DNA from: Stratiolaelaps scimitus
Taxonomy: Eukaryota > Arthropoda > Arachnida > Mesostigmata > Laelapidae
DNA length: 64,000 nucleotides
Reading direction: 5' to 3'
Assembly: GCA_019614645.1 (NCBI GenBank)
Contig: JABWDB010000003.1
Location: 25,195,001-25,259,000, forward strand
A model generated the notes under the pieces. The model saw only the letters and a list, made by a program, of their open reading frames with translations, was not told the DNA's origin and ran no database searches. Below are positions 1 through 11,389 of the stretch, piece after piece. Position numbers and translations under genes: made by a program. Every line of letters starts with the position of its first letter. Positions within the stretch are counted from its first letter, which is position 1.

Positions 1-539
1 GATGTCTGAAGATGCAGTCGTGTAGTTATCTGGTGCCACTGGAATCCTCGTTCCATACAGCTAATGTTCAGCTAACTGCGTTTGGTGAGACCCTTGTGGC
101 CTCCGTGTTGCTTTAACTGGACGTATAGGACCCACAAGCGTGAAATGTTAAAACACATTCACGCGCCACCATTAAGGAGACATGTGGAAAATAGTAAGCA
201 ATAATTTGTCAAATACTGCTGTAGTCCAATATATATCGACTGGTATATATTTGGTACCACATCACATAGAGAAAGAGATGACATCGTCACCGCCGAAACA
301 ATAGGATTGGTACCCATCAGTGGGTGTTGTCTCAACAAAAATATGCTCGATCAAATCAACATATCTATGTAGTATCTCAACATTCAATTCTAACTGGTTG
401 CGCTCTTAGATTTAGCACATTCGGGGACCAACAGATGCCTGCTATTCTAGAATACGGTCTAAACGAACATTGTATCAAACAACAAATGCCAGTTTCAGTG
501 GTTCTAAAACCAAATCGACTACGAATAATCGTCTTCTAG

Positions 540-746
540 TTAGTATTGCAGTTCGGGAACAAAATCAAAACTAGTCCTCATCGTTTCATTCATGTGTAAT
601 GTCGCAGGGGGTGCATTAGCTAGACTCTCGTTAATAATTTTTCTGTAGGGTGGCGGTGTAATTTTCAACATCATTTTCAACTCATCGCATCGCTTTACTT
701 CGAGTTTCGTAGGCTCTTTAATGCCCTGCCATTTTTCCCCATGCAT
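540..746 (-). CDS. Candidate short protein or terminal exon, divergent from GLYR1
   Basis: An open frame of 68 codons ends at TAA (540-542). The product is hydrophilic and protein-like, with KLEVKRCDELKMMLKI followed by a proline-rich turn and the C-terminus TSFDFVPELQY. I do not recognise it. If it begins at the ATG at 746, it is head-to-head with GLYR1 across about 360 bp, which would imply a shared promoter. It could instead be the last exon of a longer gene, or chance; no clear poly-A signal follows. The + strand frame overlapping it is less protein-like. Confidence 0.3.
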   Translation of the reverse strand: MHGEKWQGIKEPTKLEVKRCDELKMMLKITPPPYRKIINESLANAPPATLHMNETMRTSFDFVPELQY

Positions 747-959
747 GCTTCGATGCCCCGCGAATGACGAGGAGAGAAAATTTTGCGGGCACGTTCATTA
801 TTACGTCGGCTATTGCTCCACCGCTATTCGCTCCCATAGTCAGTTTCGGTACCACTCGCTCGTGTGTACCACCAGGGCGGACGCTCCGCTCTCCTTGTTC
901 TCAACCAGTATCATAACAACACCATCAAGCGACACACAGTTCGACCGAACCTGGCTGGA

Positions 960-1113
960 TAGGTTTTTCTTATTGTTTTGAGCGCCAATTTTGTGGCACG
1001 AGGGTGACACGTTTGTGGCACGGTCGGAAAGCGCGCCTGCCTACCAGCCGACAAGAAATTGCACCACGCGCATGTTTGCGCTCCAAAAGCCACAGTCACA
1101 GCAAGATGGCGGC
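960..1113 (+). promoter_or_regulatory. Putative TATA-less GLYR1 promoter/5'UTR with YY1-like site on the start codon
   Basis: The GC-rich 145 bases before the ATG lack a TATA box. AAGATGGCGGC at 1103-1113 matches the YY1/Pho-class motif and overlaps the initiator codon, as in some housekeeping genes. The transcription start itself is not visible in sequence. Confidence 0.35.
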
Positions 1114-1126
1114 GGAGCCAAGATCG
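1106..1126 (+). CDS. GLYR1: GLYR1 coding exon 1
   Basis: It encodes residues 1-7 (MAAEPRS), starting at the ATG in the context gcaagATGGCGG and ending in phase 0 at the donor gtgagt. The MAA start resembles human GLYR1 as I recall it. It is followed by a 2,077-bp first intron. Confidence 0.85.
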
Positions 1127-2965
1127 GTGAGTTGAATAACTTTTAAGTGAACTTTTCCTCTACAATTAAGTCAATTCCCACACCTGTACTAGCGTTCAAC
1201 AGAGGTCCGATGATCACCGAACCGTTCCTCGACGTCGGGCACGCTTTTGGCCACTGTGCCGCATTTCATTGACGAGTTTGTTCGAAGTGTGGCCGGGCAC
1301 AGAGTCTGTCGGCCGATCTGCTAGCTGGCACCGAGCTGTTCAGCCAGCCAGGTTGTCCGCCAAGGGGGGTCTCACCGGTCTGGTCTGCCTTCATTGAATG
1401 TGTGCGTGTGTGTGTATATATATATATATGTGTAGCCGGTGTTTTCAGCAGCCAGGCCCGAAGGCATGCGGCGGCGGCGGCGGTCAGTATAGACAGAAGA
1501 CACTGTACACAAAGGCTGGCTGGCTGACTGACTGACTGATCGACTGAGAGAAGCACCTCTCTTCGACGTTGACGTGCTCGAAGCGGTTCTGTTGTGGTGG
1601 AGATGTCGGAGTATTCGGTGTGTAATTCGGCGTACGCGGTGACGCGGTGTGTGGTGTTGTGTGTGTCCAGTGAACATCGAGATTACGACCTTAAGCTATC
1701 TCGTCATATACATACATATCTATGTGCATTTGTAAATGATGGCATATAGTAAACATAAAACGAGGAGCTCATGAAGCTCTTGCACAGACACCTCGCATAT
1801 GAAAATCGAGAAATGCTGTATTGTGGTAAATGATGGAGGATACAGTCTGAGTCTTCATTGCGTCAATGAAACGCAGGAATCGGAGAGGTCTCCGTGTGCT
1901 CTTGGCGTACCCAACGAACGTAATCTGAGCACAGATAGCGGTTCTAGCAGCAAGTGGCGTTGCGGACGCCGGTGCCGCATCGCCGTTCGGTACCGCGTTA
2001 GTAGATTCGTTCAAAGCCGATGCTACCTGTGCGAGCCACTTGCGATTTGCGGGTTGTTACTGGCAAAGGGCTCTTCGTATCTTCCTGGATATTGGAAAGA
2101 CGGCTGCTCAATGTAAAACGCAAAGTTGAGATCGTTTTATTGACCGGCTTCGTGTGACGGAAGAAGCAGCATTGTTGCCATTGTTGCTATTCATCATCAG
2201 CACTAAAATTGCGTAATTAATTGCTATCAGCAGTACGAATAGCAACACGTTCGGCCATTGTTAATGATTTTGAAAATCGAACCGAACTTGGGCTCGTCAT
2301 CCGGGTGCCGGTTTCTCTGCCTGCGAGTTTTGGCGTCGCATTTAACACATTGTCGCTGTTGTGATGTCGACTGCATAAAGGACATCTACTGAGTTGGTCG
2401 AGGTTTGCGTCACTGACCGAAGGTTGTCAGGCGGAGAACTCATAATCGAAAGAGTGGTTGATTTTCGATTCTCATTTGCTAAACTTTTTCTAGTTAGCAT
2501 TTGTTGAATGCGTTTTGTTGATAGCGCAAGACGGAGGAGTGCTTTGATCAATATACACACACGTGGGTCTGCAAGGGACGTATACTCATGTACTCACTTG
2601 AGTACGTTTGTTCCATGCAAAATGTAACGGGGAAGTGGAGTCCGTTAGTCGTGCTACAGGATACGTCACTGCTCACGAAAATTTACCAAGATGCCACTTT
2701 AGGAGCCAATTCGCCCCTACAATTATTGAATTATGTGGCCTTTTTCCTTGAATTTTCTAGAAACAATACTATCCGCCTATGTGCGATACTTCTCGCTAAT
2801 ACTACGAAACAGACGAATTGAATTTTTCTTAATCTAAACAAATTACACGCTCGCACGTGTGTGCACGAAAAGCAACGTCTGATCCATGTATATACACTCC
2901 TATGTGTGCTCTAATTTGAGCATTCGCCTGGAAGGGGCCACCAACGGTCCCCACTCAGTAAGTCG

Positions 2966-3012
<47 letters not shown>

Positions 3013-6000
3013 ATGCTTCGTTACAACGACGGCCATGCTGGAATGACTGGATGTGTAACACGAAGATAAATTGATATATTTACTTCAGTATGTGACAGAT
3101 TGTTAGCATACTTGGCTAAAATACAATCTTCAACATCCGGTCATCGCAGCATCGCGTAATATGAGGAAGCGTTAATGTAATTGTGAAGCCCTTATTGTTT
3201 CAGATCGGCGAGCCAATATGGGCCCGTATGAAGGGGTACAAGCCATGGCCTGGCAAAATAGCCGCCCCAACCAGAGACCTCAAAGACCCGCCCCGCAATA
3301 AAAAGAACTATTGCGTATTCTTCTTCGGCACATTCAACTACTCCTGGATTCCGGCAGAAAACGTCATACAGTACGTACAGTCGACTTAAATGAATAGATC
3401 AACATTAAGGGCAAATCTGGATTTGAATAACTTGAATACCTTTCAATTTGAGCTCTGTTCTATACAAAAAAAAAACTGTAATTTCCTAGAACGATTAGCT
3501 TTAACGTTTATCTTCTTCCTTTCAGGTACGGCATCAAAACTGAGGAAGATGAGAAATTGATTAAATCGGGTCCAAAAGGGCAAAAGTTTAGAGATGCAGT
3601 CGACCAGATTGCGCAGTACTTCGAAGATTGGACAAAGTTGGGCAAGAACGATATCAAACTGCCCCAGGAGACTCCAGACGGCGACGACTCAAAGGATGAT
3701 GAATCGAGAGACGATGAAGCGGAGTCTATTGTCGATTCAGTGGACCTATCGGTAATCGAAGTTCGCGATAGGGATGACAAAGACCCTAAGGTAGGAACAC
3801 AGGTCGACTCCGACCGTTAATTGTTACGGGCAAGATTGAAGCATCTCTATTCATGAGACGATGATGTTTATCATCGTCAGCCAACAAAACAGAAATGAAA
3901 TTCGAACACTGAACCGAGTTCGCTTTTAATTAGACAAATGAACATGATTAACGATAATCGTATCACGAGGACTTATCATTGTGAGCTGTTAAATATTTAG
4001 TAGATTTATTTCGATAGGATTTGCTTTCATTGGCAGGTTGGGAGCTGGTTCTATGGGCATTTCGTTCATAATTGATACAGCGCCTCCTATGGTTGCCACA
4101 CAAATTAGCACAAAATTTTTGCCAGACTTGTCACATGGAGCTGATATCATCGAATACTTGATTGTGCAGGCTCAGAAGCGCAAGTCTACGACGATTGTGA
4201 AAACGCCCGGAAAGCGAGGTAGGCCATCCAAGCAGAGAACATCTTCGGTGGATGACGATCGCGCCGGACGAACAACGGACCTCAACCTTGATGAGGACAC
4301 CACCGAAGAACAGCATGACGCCACATCCGACCTCAAGAAATCGGTAAGACCTATATTCGCTCACACTATTATAGTGTCCTCTTTGATATACCTCCCTCCT
4401 ATCATAGTTCAACCATGTCATTAGCTATATGGAGTGATGCAACCTTGCAACGAGCCTTCGAAGTACTCATTATGTTCTACTCGTATCTATCTCCTGGATT
4501 TTATATTAGACGTCGCCGATCGTGGTCAAGAAGCGTCGTAGCGAGAACGGCTCATCAAGTCTACTAAAGAGCCCAGCTGCCCCAATCGTGCCTCGCGCTC
4601 CGGCCAGCAAACCAACAGAATATATTCCGCGACCAGGTACACCGCCGTTCGACGTCAACGAGGTGAGCGACGCCAATCTAACTAATATGTCACAGCTTCC
4701 CGTTGCATCGCACATTATTTAGACTAGTACGCCATTAATTAATAATGGTATTTAGGGAACCAACCGGAAATCCTGAAACTAGCAGACGTAGACGAATGCC
4801 CTTCCATATCCTGCTGGCATGGTAATACACAAGTAAAGGAATTCCTGTGACTTTTTATGAGCAATTCTTCCTCAGTTCTACGGTCACTATTGAAACAAAA
4901 TACCCAATGGATTGTGATTCGGCGTTCATATAATTATGTTATGTTGATCAGCCCAGTACAATTTGCTGCGATTGATGTAATGAAGGCATTGTTCCGTTGA
5001 CGTACTCACAATTTATTCAGTGACTTGACCCCGGTCATCCGCCCACCCATGTGTGTGAGAGCAAGCTGTCGACTTGACGGCCAGTTACAACTATTATATG
5101 ATATTGATTTTCTGCGTATGTTATTTCAGGTGAGCGATGTGCTAAAGCTGAAGAAAGTAAACACCTCCCAGGGTCTCAAAGTTGGTGTTCTGGGATTAGG
5201 AAACATTGGGCAAGGAATCGTTAAGAATCTGCTACACAGCGGACATCAGGCAAGTGAAACAACGAACAAAGTCGCTGTGCCAATTTGTATGTGCAACAAT
5301 TGCCTGTCAATTTTTGAATATATTACGGATAGCAACTGTATCCGCGGGCGCTGTGAGCTGACAACCCAAATGATCTAAAAAATCACCAGGGATTGTGCTT
5401 GTGGTCTCCGATTCAATGTAGGCTCAATGATCTACATGTTTCGGGTACATTAGCAGTTACTGATTCACTGACTGACTGGTGTTACCTGGAAAACCGGTTA
5501 TTAGTTATTATGCATATGCTCATTCTATGGTTTATCTTCAACGCTAGGTGATATTATGGAACCGCACTTCAAGTAAAATTAAGGAGTTCGCAAAGGCTGG
5601 AGCCGAAAAACGTCTCACTGCTGGTGATGTGGTGTCCGAGTGTGACATCATCTTCTCCTGTGTAGCCACTCCGGACGCCTGTAGAGATATTGTAAGTAAT
5701 TACACATTTAATAGGTTCATGCGCTTCGTCATGCTTGAGGTTTCCCTTGAAAACATTTGTTGATTACTGTGCCCCTTTTTGTGTTACAGATTAGTAAAGC
5801 CCTTCCTTCTTGGTGTGCTGTTTGATGACTAATTCCTTGGTTGTCCATGAATTATAGGTGTTTGGCAATTATGGCGTTATCTCGGAGATGAAGAATGGCA
5901 AAGGCTATGTAGAGATGTCTTCTATCGATCCCGAGACTTCGCGAGACCTTAATGAAGCCATCGTTGCCCGGGGCGGCCGCTACCTTGAAGCGCCTTTCGT

Positions 6001-7026
6001 TGGCTCCCGGACACTCGCTCACCAGGTAGCATTGACCTTAAATACGTTTCTTTTGTTGGTAATCAATCGATAGTTGAATTAATCAGCTGGTACAAGTCTA
6101 CTTGTCATAACGACAAGTACGCCTTTCCATTCATGTTGACAATTGGGTATACTCGATGTATGGACATGGTGTCAAATCAGCCAAGCAATATAAATATATA
6201 TATATAGGCGAAAAATATGGTTACTGAACATAATGATAACAAATCGTTGTAATTGTGTCTTATGTATCACTTGTTTTATGCCTATAATAGGGACAGCTGA
6301 CGATTACGGCATGTGGCGACAAATCGTTATTCGACGACTGTGACTCGGTCTTCACTGCCATCTCGGCGCAGTGCATGTATCTTGGTGAAAATGTGGGCAA
6401 TGCTGCAAAAATGAACCTGGCTCTGTCTCTGTTGTACGGTGCTACTTCGGCGGCTCTTGCTGAGGCCATGGCGCTTGTGGAAGCAAGTGAGATGTCTCAT
6501 AAGGACTTCGTCGATGCCCTCAATGCTACGAATTTGGCGTCATCATTTCTTCTCGATAAGTGCAAGTTAGTTTCGTCAGTCTCACCCCCATCTAGAATCT
6601 TAATACTCGTCGAATTCAATTCAATACCTGCTAGGGAAGAGCACCAGACTCTTGCGTTGCTCGAGATAGCGGCAAATCTCTCCCGCGCTGTTTTACGAAG
6701 CTTGTTCTACACCTTCCGTGGTGACTTATCGCGCAAATGTGCCAGAAGTATTTAATGAAAATAGATGGGAAAAAGTCGAAACTGTACACGCTTTGACACA
6801 GTACTCCTTTTCCAAATCTTTCAGAACGATTCTCGACGGCAAGTACACCCTGGAGACGCCCCTGGCCCACGTTCAGAAGGATCTCCGATTAGCGTTGGAT
6901 GTCGGACATGACTGCGAGCTGCCCCTTGCTGTCGCCGCTGCCGCGTCAACTCATTTTGAAAACGCACGCCGCCATGGCTATGGTGAACACGATGCGGCGG
7001 CCGTCTATGTGAAAATTAAAAAATAA
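1106..7026 (+). CDS. GLYR1: N-PAC/GLYR1 orthologue (NDF), PWWP plus dehydrogenase-like domain, ten coding exons
   Basis: Joining 1106-1126, 3204-3370, 3526-3790, 4170-4343, 4510-4662, 5130-5249, 5548-5691, 5858-6025, 6291-6565 and 6825-7026 gives an uninterrupted 562-residue frame; from memory the human protein is 553. Residues 8-65 form a PWWP domain (KPWPGK at 20-25, FFGTFNYSW at 47-55). Residues 105-151 are acidic. An AT-hook (KRGRPSK) lies at 166-172. Residues 275-562 form a beta-hydroxyacid-dehydrogenase fold with GLGNIG at 282-287 and VILWNRT at 301-307. The catalytic lysine position is Asn446, so it is probably a non-enzymatic reader. Family members bind H3K36-methylated nucleosomes, help RNA polymerase II through chromatin and, in vertebrates, assist the demethylase LSD2; they act in the nucleus. 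All introns are GT-AG except intron 6 (GC-AG). No AATAAA is obvious just after the stop. Confidence 0.95.
1515..1547. repeat. Tetranucleotide array (GGCT)3(GACT)3
   Basis: Three GGCT units pass into three GACT units and then a degenerate unit. Confidence 0.8.
2967..3010. repeat. (TA)n microsatellite
   Basis: A perfect 44-bp TA tract in GLYR1 intron 1, about 190 bp before exon 2. Confidence 0.95.
3204..3370 (+). CDS. GLYR1: GLYR1 coding exon 2 (PWWP domain)
   Basis: It encodes residues 8-62 plus two bases of codon 63, and holds nearly the whole PWWP domain. The acceptor is tgtttcag and the donor is gtacgt. The split codon CA/G restores Gln63 across a 155-bp intron. Confidence 0.93.
3526..3790 (+). 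CDS. GLYR1: GLYR1 coding exon 3 (end of PWWP, acidic linker)
   Basis: It encodes residues 63-151. It completes the PWWP helices (FRDAVDQIAQYFEDW) and runs into an Asp/Glu-rich linker. The acceptor is cctttcag; the donor gtagga follows in phase 0. Confidence 0.92.
4170..4343 (+). CDS. GLYR1: GLYR1 coding exon 4 (AT-hook)
   Basis: It encodes residues 152-209 in phase 0. The GRP core of an AT-hook, flanked by lysine and arginine, lies at residues 166-172; it binds the minor groove in this family. The acceptor is gattgtgcag and the donor is gtaaga. Confidence 0.92.
4510..4662 (+). CDS. GLYR1: GLYR1 coding exon 5 (basic/proline linker)
   Basis: It encodes residues 210-260, a Ser/Pro-rich linker opening with a basic cluster (KKRRSE). 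The acceptor is atattag and the donor gtgagc, in phase 0. Confidence 0.9.
5130..5249 (+). CDS. GLYR1: GLYR1 coding exon 6 (Rossmann loop)
   Basis: It encodes residues 261-300 including the GxGxxG dinucleotide-binding loop. It ends CATCAG before gcaagt. Only this GC donor keeps the frame into exon 7 (SGHQ/VILWNRT). Confidence 0.92.
5548..5691 (+). CDS. GLYR1: GLYR1 coding exon 7
   Basis: It encodes residues 301-348, the second half of the nucleotide-binding subdomain (CDIIFSCVATPDACRDI). The acceptor is acgctag and the donor gtaagt, in phase 0. Confidence 0.93.
5858..6025 (+). CDS. GLYR1: GLYR1 coding exon 8
   Basis: It encodes residues 349-404, with the family segments YVEMSSIDPET and RGGRYLEAPFVGS. 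The latter corresponds to the substrate-binding EAPVSG loop, here with Phe-Val in place of Val-Ser. Confidence 0.93.
6291..6565 (+). CDS. GLYR1: GLYR1 coding exon 9 (pseudo-active site)
   Basis: It encodes residues 405-495 plus two bases of codon 496. It contains GNAAKMNLALS, where the catalytic Lys and downstream Asn of active dehydrogenases are Asn446 and Ser450. The donor gttagt splits a lysine codon that exon 10 completes. Confidence 0.93.
6825..7026 (+). CDS. GLYR1: GLYR1 coding exon 10 (C-terminus)
   Basis: It completes codon 496 and encodes residues 497-562 and the TAA stop. The helix HVQKDLRLALDVG matches the C-terminal IQKDLRLAIALG of vertebrate GLYR1. The protein ends KIKK. Confidence 0.93.
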
Positions 7027-7987
7027 TTGTAACAATAATAATAATAATAATGATAATAATAATCATCATAATTACAATGCAAGGATGTGCGTACATGCTC
7101 GCTCACATTTCATGAGTTCAGCACTCGAAGGAATTTCAATGGGGAGCGGAAATTGAAGGAATCGAATGGTAGACGTTCATGTTCTGAGCAGCAAGCGACT
7201 GTGAGCAGCAACAGGACGAATCGACTTCAGTACAGGACGGGTGACGGCAACTATCATTGGCTAAGAGAGGATACCTGCAACCAGCGATTCGATCCGCGAT
7301 GTCTATCCATGGCGTGCTCTATTGCCAGGCACCCACCTAACAACCAGTTCCCGTTGAGTTTTTCTAGACCACTAGCAGCGCAGGGCGGCTTAATAGCATC
7401 GCTGAAAAGGGATGGTCATTCAAATTGGAAGCGAATGGGAGACTGTCGGGCTGTCCAAAGAGTGCAAAGATGTCGGCAATTCCTTGCGGGCCTTTGTTCC
7501 ATCGAGAAGTGTCTGGGTCTGACTGGAAATTGACAGGGAATGGACAGACAGAAGTAGTATACACAAACATGAAACTGACATGGTTCCCCAGCGTCGGGAC
7601 CTGATCAGAGAATCGATCGTCGCGTAAGTTATCGTCAGTTCAGTCGAATACGAAACATATTAACATTATCACATTATGAAAATTCGCCATTACATCATTA
7701 TTACATTAATGTTCTTCAATCATCGGGTCCCGAACTCCCGCCATCAGTCATCCCCTTTAATCGATGTGTGCTTGTGTCGACGTCAATGTGCGAATTGTGT
7801 GAATTGTGTCTGATACTAAAAGAAGCAAAACGAGAAGGCGACGATGACGAATGCGGTTGAGTATTGGCCGCACTTCTTCTCAATCTCATCCTTCGTACAT
7901 ATGCGTGCAAAGCAACACAGAAACATCTGTACAAATTATAATTCCTATATATTCAAGGGCGAATGGTATGGATATATACACACACAT

Positions 7988-8019
<32 letters not shown>

Positions 8020-8589
8020 GGCTTATCGACTAAGCGATTAGATGTCGAAAAGCTGCATCTTCGACGGGCCCCCGGGGGTCCTTGTACTATTCAGTATCAT
8101 CTTAGACATCATTAACAGCACATTTATTATTGAGCATATAACATTTGGCTTACAGCTAACACACACACACACACACTCAAACGGTGACCAGAGAGAGAAC
8201 GAAAGAAACAGGCATGCTCATTTCACCGCTGTATGTTGGACATTATTTACGTAGATATATATATATATATATATGCATAGATAGATATAGATAGATACGA
8301 ACATATTACATGAAATCGAACACAAAGAGACCGCCACCAACAACCGATATTAACCAACAAAATGCAAGGCAAATAAAACGGTTTATAAGAAGACATCTGA
8401 GTTGGGGACCTACAATGCGGACAATGTCAATGAGGATATATATATATATATATATACATGTTGTGTAGTACATACAATAATAGTAATGATATGATACTAT
8501 GATGATGGATGTATACGAAAATGAGTAAACAAGAAATATCGAAGGTAAGCATGCTACACACGACGATAATGGGAAGCAGATAACCCTCT

Positions 8590-8625
<36 letters not shown>

Positions 8626-11389
8626 ATGTACTTTGAGGAACAAGCTGCTGAGATAGGGTAGAATTAGTAGCGACAAAATACCGTGCGCTGCTGCTTCTCA
8701 AAGGATAAATCAACTCCGAGAGAAAAAGGGGCGTGTCGAAAATCGTATCTGGATAGGAAAACGCATTGACTAAATGACCATAACGATGATGAGGAATCGT
8801 CGATATTTGCCACACGACAACACATTGACTGCTGTGGAAGTAATTCTGTTCTAGTTACCAACAACAAAATGCTTTTCGCTCGCTATTACATGTGTAAATT
8901 AATATGAAGAAGATGTCTATATGAAAAAAAAAGCCAACAAAATGTTGATGTTTGTCATTATTTTCATTTTGGACAGTTGGTCTTCAACAATACTTCGCCC
9001 GTTCTGCAATGGATAAATGGCCAAACGCATGTAAAATTTAGTAATCGGTTGCTGTCGTTTTTCAAAGATGATCACCAAATCATGAAATTTTAGCATTGTT
9101 ATCTATGTGTACCAGTACAACAGCAATTCTACAGCTACAGCAACACACCGTGACCGTTATCTGAATATGATATTTCAGTGTATGTTTTTACACTTTTTTT
9201 TTTGGTATGGAACGTCTGGAGGAGAATTTTAGCAGCTGTATTCAAAACCTCATTGAGGGTACGTTATGCTAAAATAAATCTGAAATAGTTCTATATATAT
9301 ATCTATATATATTCCGCTTTCATACCTTAGGAAGTTTGACTCGCACGTCACAGTATTGTCCAGATTGGAAAGTCAGAATTTTCAAGGGATGGGTGAAAAT
9401 ACTCTTTTAACATGCAGCAAATTTTACGGGCCGTTATATTGTCCTTACGTAAATAAACTTCGCACTGGGAATATCACACACTCTATTCAATCACTATGGC
9501 GTTGTTTCTGCATTGATAAACTGATCGCGAATATTGTCACATTTACACCTCAAGGCAATCTCTTTGTTTGACGTTGAAATTCGATGGGAACAGGAGTGAG
9601 GAGAGTGATGTGAAACATTCGCGAATGCTGACAGGATTTTTTCAAGCGTAACTGCTGTATAGGCTAGAGCTAACATAAGTTTTATGTTTATGGAGAACAA
9701 GTTTGAGAGTAACCGCGCGTGTAACTGATATTTGACAATAAATTTCATTGCTTGATAGTTATTTGTATTTACGTTTTGATTGCGTTAGCCAGTTCGGGCC
9801 TTACGGGGAAGATCTTTGTGTGATAGGATCTTTGTGATTCAATTTTTTGGCATTCTGTATTTAAGTGTTGTGTTGATTATTCTAGAAATGAGAATACGTG
9901 ACTATACCAGTGCTTGTCGTGTCCGTGCTTGTCATGTTCACAATCTTGTCTTCGTAATCGCTTGCACCTATTACGGAGGTGATCAGCTTTATTGTTGCAA
10001 TATTTTCTTTTATATTTTTTTAGGGTTTGCAGCCAAGTTGCGCGGATGAAGCAAGCTACAGCGAGAATTCGGGATTGGACAAGGAAATCTCTCGTAACCC
10101 ATCACTGCGGCCATTAAAATATGAGATCGAGACTAGGTCCGACATAATCACACCTACGTATGATTCCACGTGAAAACGAAAGTGGCCTTCTACTCGGGTA
10201 CGCTTTCTCCGCTTCATGTGAAGTAAATAATTATGACTTGTCATTGCTTTAGCTTATGAGGGTTTTCCCCACCCTTCAAGCTGCTGTGTCACAATGCAAC
10301 GAGCTGAAAGACACAACAAAAAACCGAAGTACGCTGTGCTGCCAATAACTCGCCGAGCGAATTATGGTGCTGTTCCGAAATTCGTTCATTAGGTCGGATT
10401 GGCCTGCTTTCTGTTAATGTGTTCTGGACAAGACGCTCGCTTACGGAGATTGCTTACTGATGACAAGATTCCGTGTCACATTCTTGCTTCCCTTGATTTT
10501 TGCGTGTGTGTGTGTAAGGGTGCGTAATGGCATCGTTTTGCTGTGGTGGCCATACATTGGCACTATGCTTGCTACTATATATAGCGGTCTTGGGAGTCTG
10601 CGCCACCGGAAGCTTGATTGTAGATAGGTATCACTCGTTTCAGAGGTCAAGGTCATCATTGTCAGGCATGTGTTGAGCGAGCGGCGAGCCTGCACTAGAC
10701 AAGGCTAGGGAGCACTTGCCTAGAACAGAGTGGAGTTCGCGAGATGCCCCGCCAGCACTCAGTCAGCTTAATGTAAGTCGGATGTTTCGTGGCACGTGAC
10801 TGGTTGGTTCCTGACGTCGGCGCTAAAATCGTTACGCCGGATCTGACCAGAATAGAGGTCCGGCTCAGCTTCATGGGTATCAGGTGGGGCAAGGAGACGG
10901 TCTAGTTCGCTCGACAAAGATAGAGTGGCTGCATGTGTGTCTGACCACACTGATCACACCACACGTTACTATGAAAGGTTCGAGGTAGACAAAGTGATGT
11001 CGTGTACAATAGTCGCTTATTCCAACGTGCAACATTATTAGGTGGCTGGAGAAATATCACACACATTAAGAATCAAAAAGGTGCGATTGTTCCCCATCGA
11101 GCAAGGTTTCTTCCACCTCGTGTGTGATGGTTTTTGACATAATAGCGTGCATGGAAAATTGGCTGAAACGAAGAATATCGGTACAAATACAGGGTGTTTG
11201 GAAAGTTGAGCAACAGTATGGCGCAACGAGCGAACGTTTATTCTATATTAACCTTCACTTAATTTGTGTTATCTGCTTTTTCTGTAGAAGCATATTTAGA
11301 TAGCAAAGTGTGTTTAAAACAAAAAAAAGACAAATGAAAATTATGGCAAACTGCTTAAAATCTCACCAGTGCTTCAACATTTGCCCGTT
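7027..11389. other. Intergenic sequence, no supported gene
   Basis: It starts with an AAT/GAT-rich tract (about 7032-7075), which may be in the GLYR1 3'UTR, and holds a dense microsatellite cluster at 7972-8625. A 60-codon - strand open frame at 10768-10950 is protein-like but unassigned. I see nothing else I can support. Confidence 0.5.
7972..8625. repeat. Cluster of CA, TA and GATA microsatellites
   Basis: (CA)n-(TA)n at 7978-8019, (CA)n at 8159-8176, (AT)n at 8254-8274 followed by GATA units, (AT)n at 8435-8457 and (AT)n at 8592-8621. The cluster generates long spurious open frames on both strands. Confidence 0.9.

Larger units (their letters stand above)
1127..3203 (+). other. GLYR1 intron 1 with simple repeats
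   Basis: This first intron contains (GT)n-(AT)n at about 1399-1434, a CGG-type run near 1470, a GGCT/GACT tetranucleotide array at 1515-1547 and a 44-bp (TA)n tract at 2967-3010. A GC-richer stretch at 1770-2015 has open frames on both strands that I cannot assign. Confidence 0.6.

Noticed and set aside
1769..2014. Alanine-rich - strand frame nested in GLYR1 intron 1
   Set aside because: It lacks an ATG at the protein-like start (begins at TTG) and the + strand is equally open; probably a by-product of a GC-rich patch.
4038..4169. Upstream extension of GLYR1 exon 4
   Set aside because: The frame is open into the intron, but the attgtgcag acceptor and the in-phase junction from exon 3 place the exon start at 4170.
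8306..8815. Longest - strand open frame outside the repeats and GLYR1 (169 codons)
   Set aside because: It is built on AT microsatellites (runs of Ile-Tyr) and has no domain; the cluster generates such frames on both strands.
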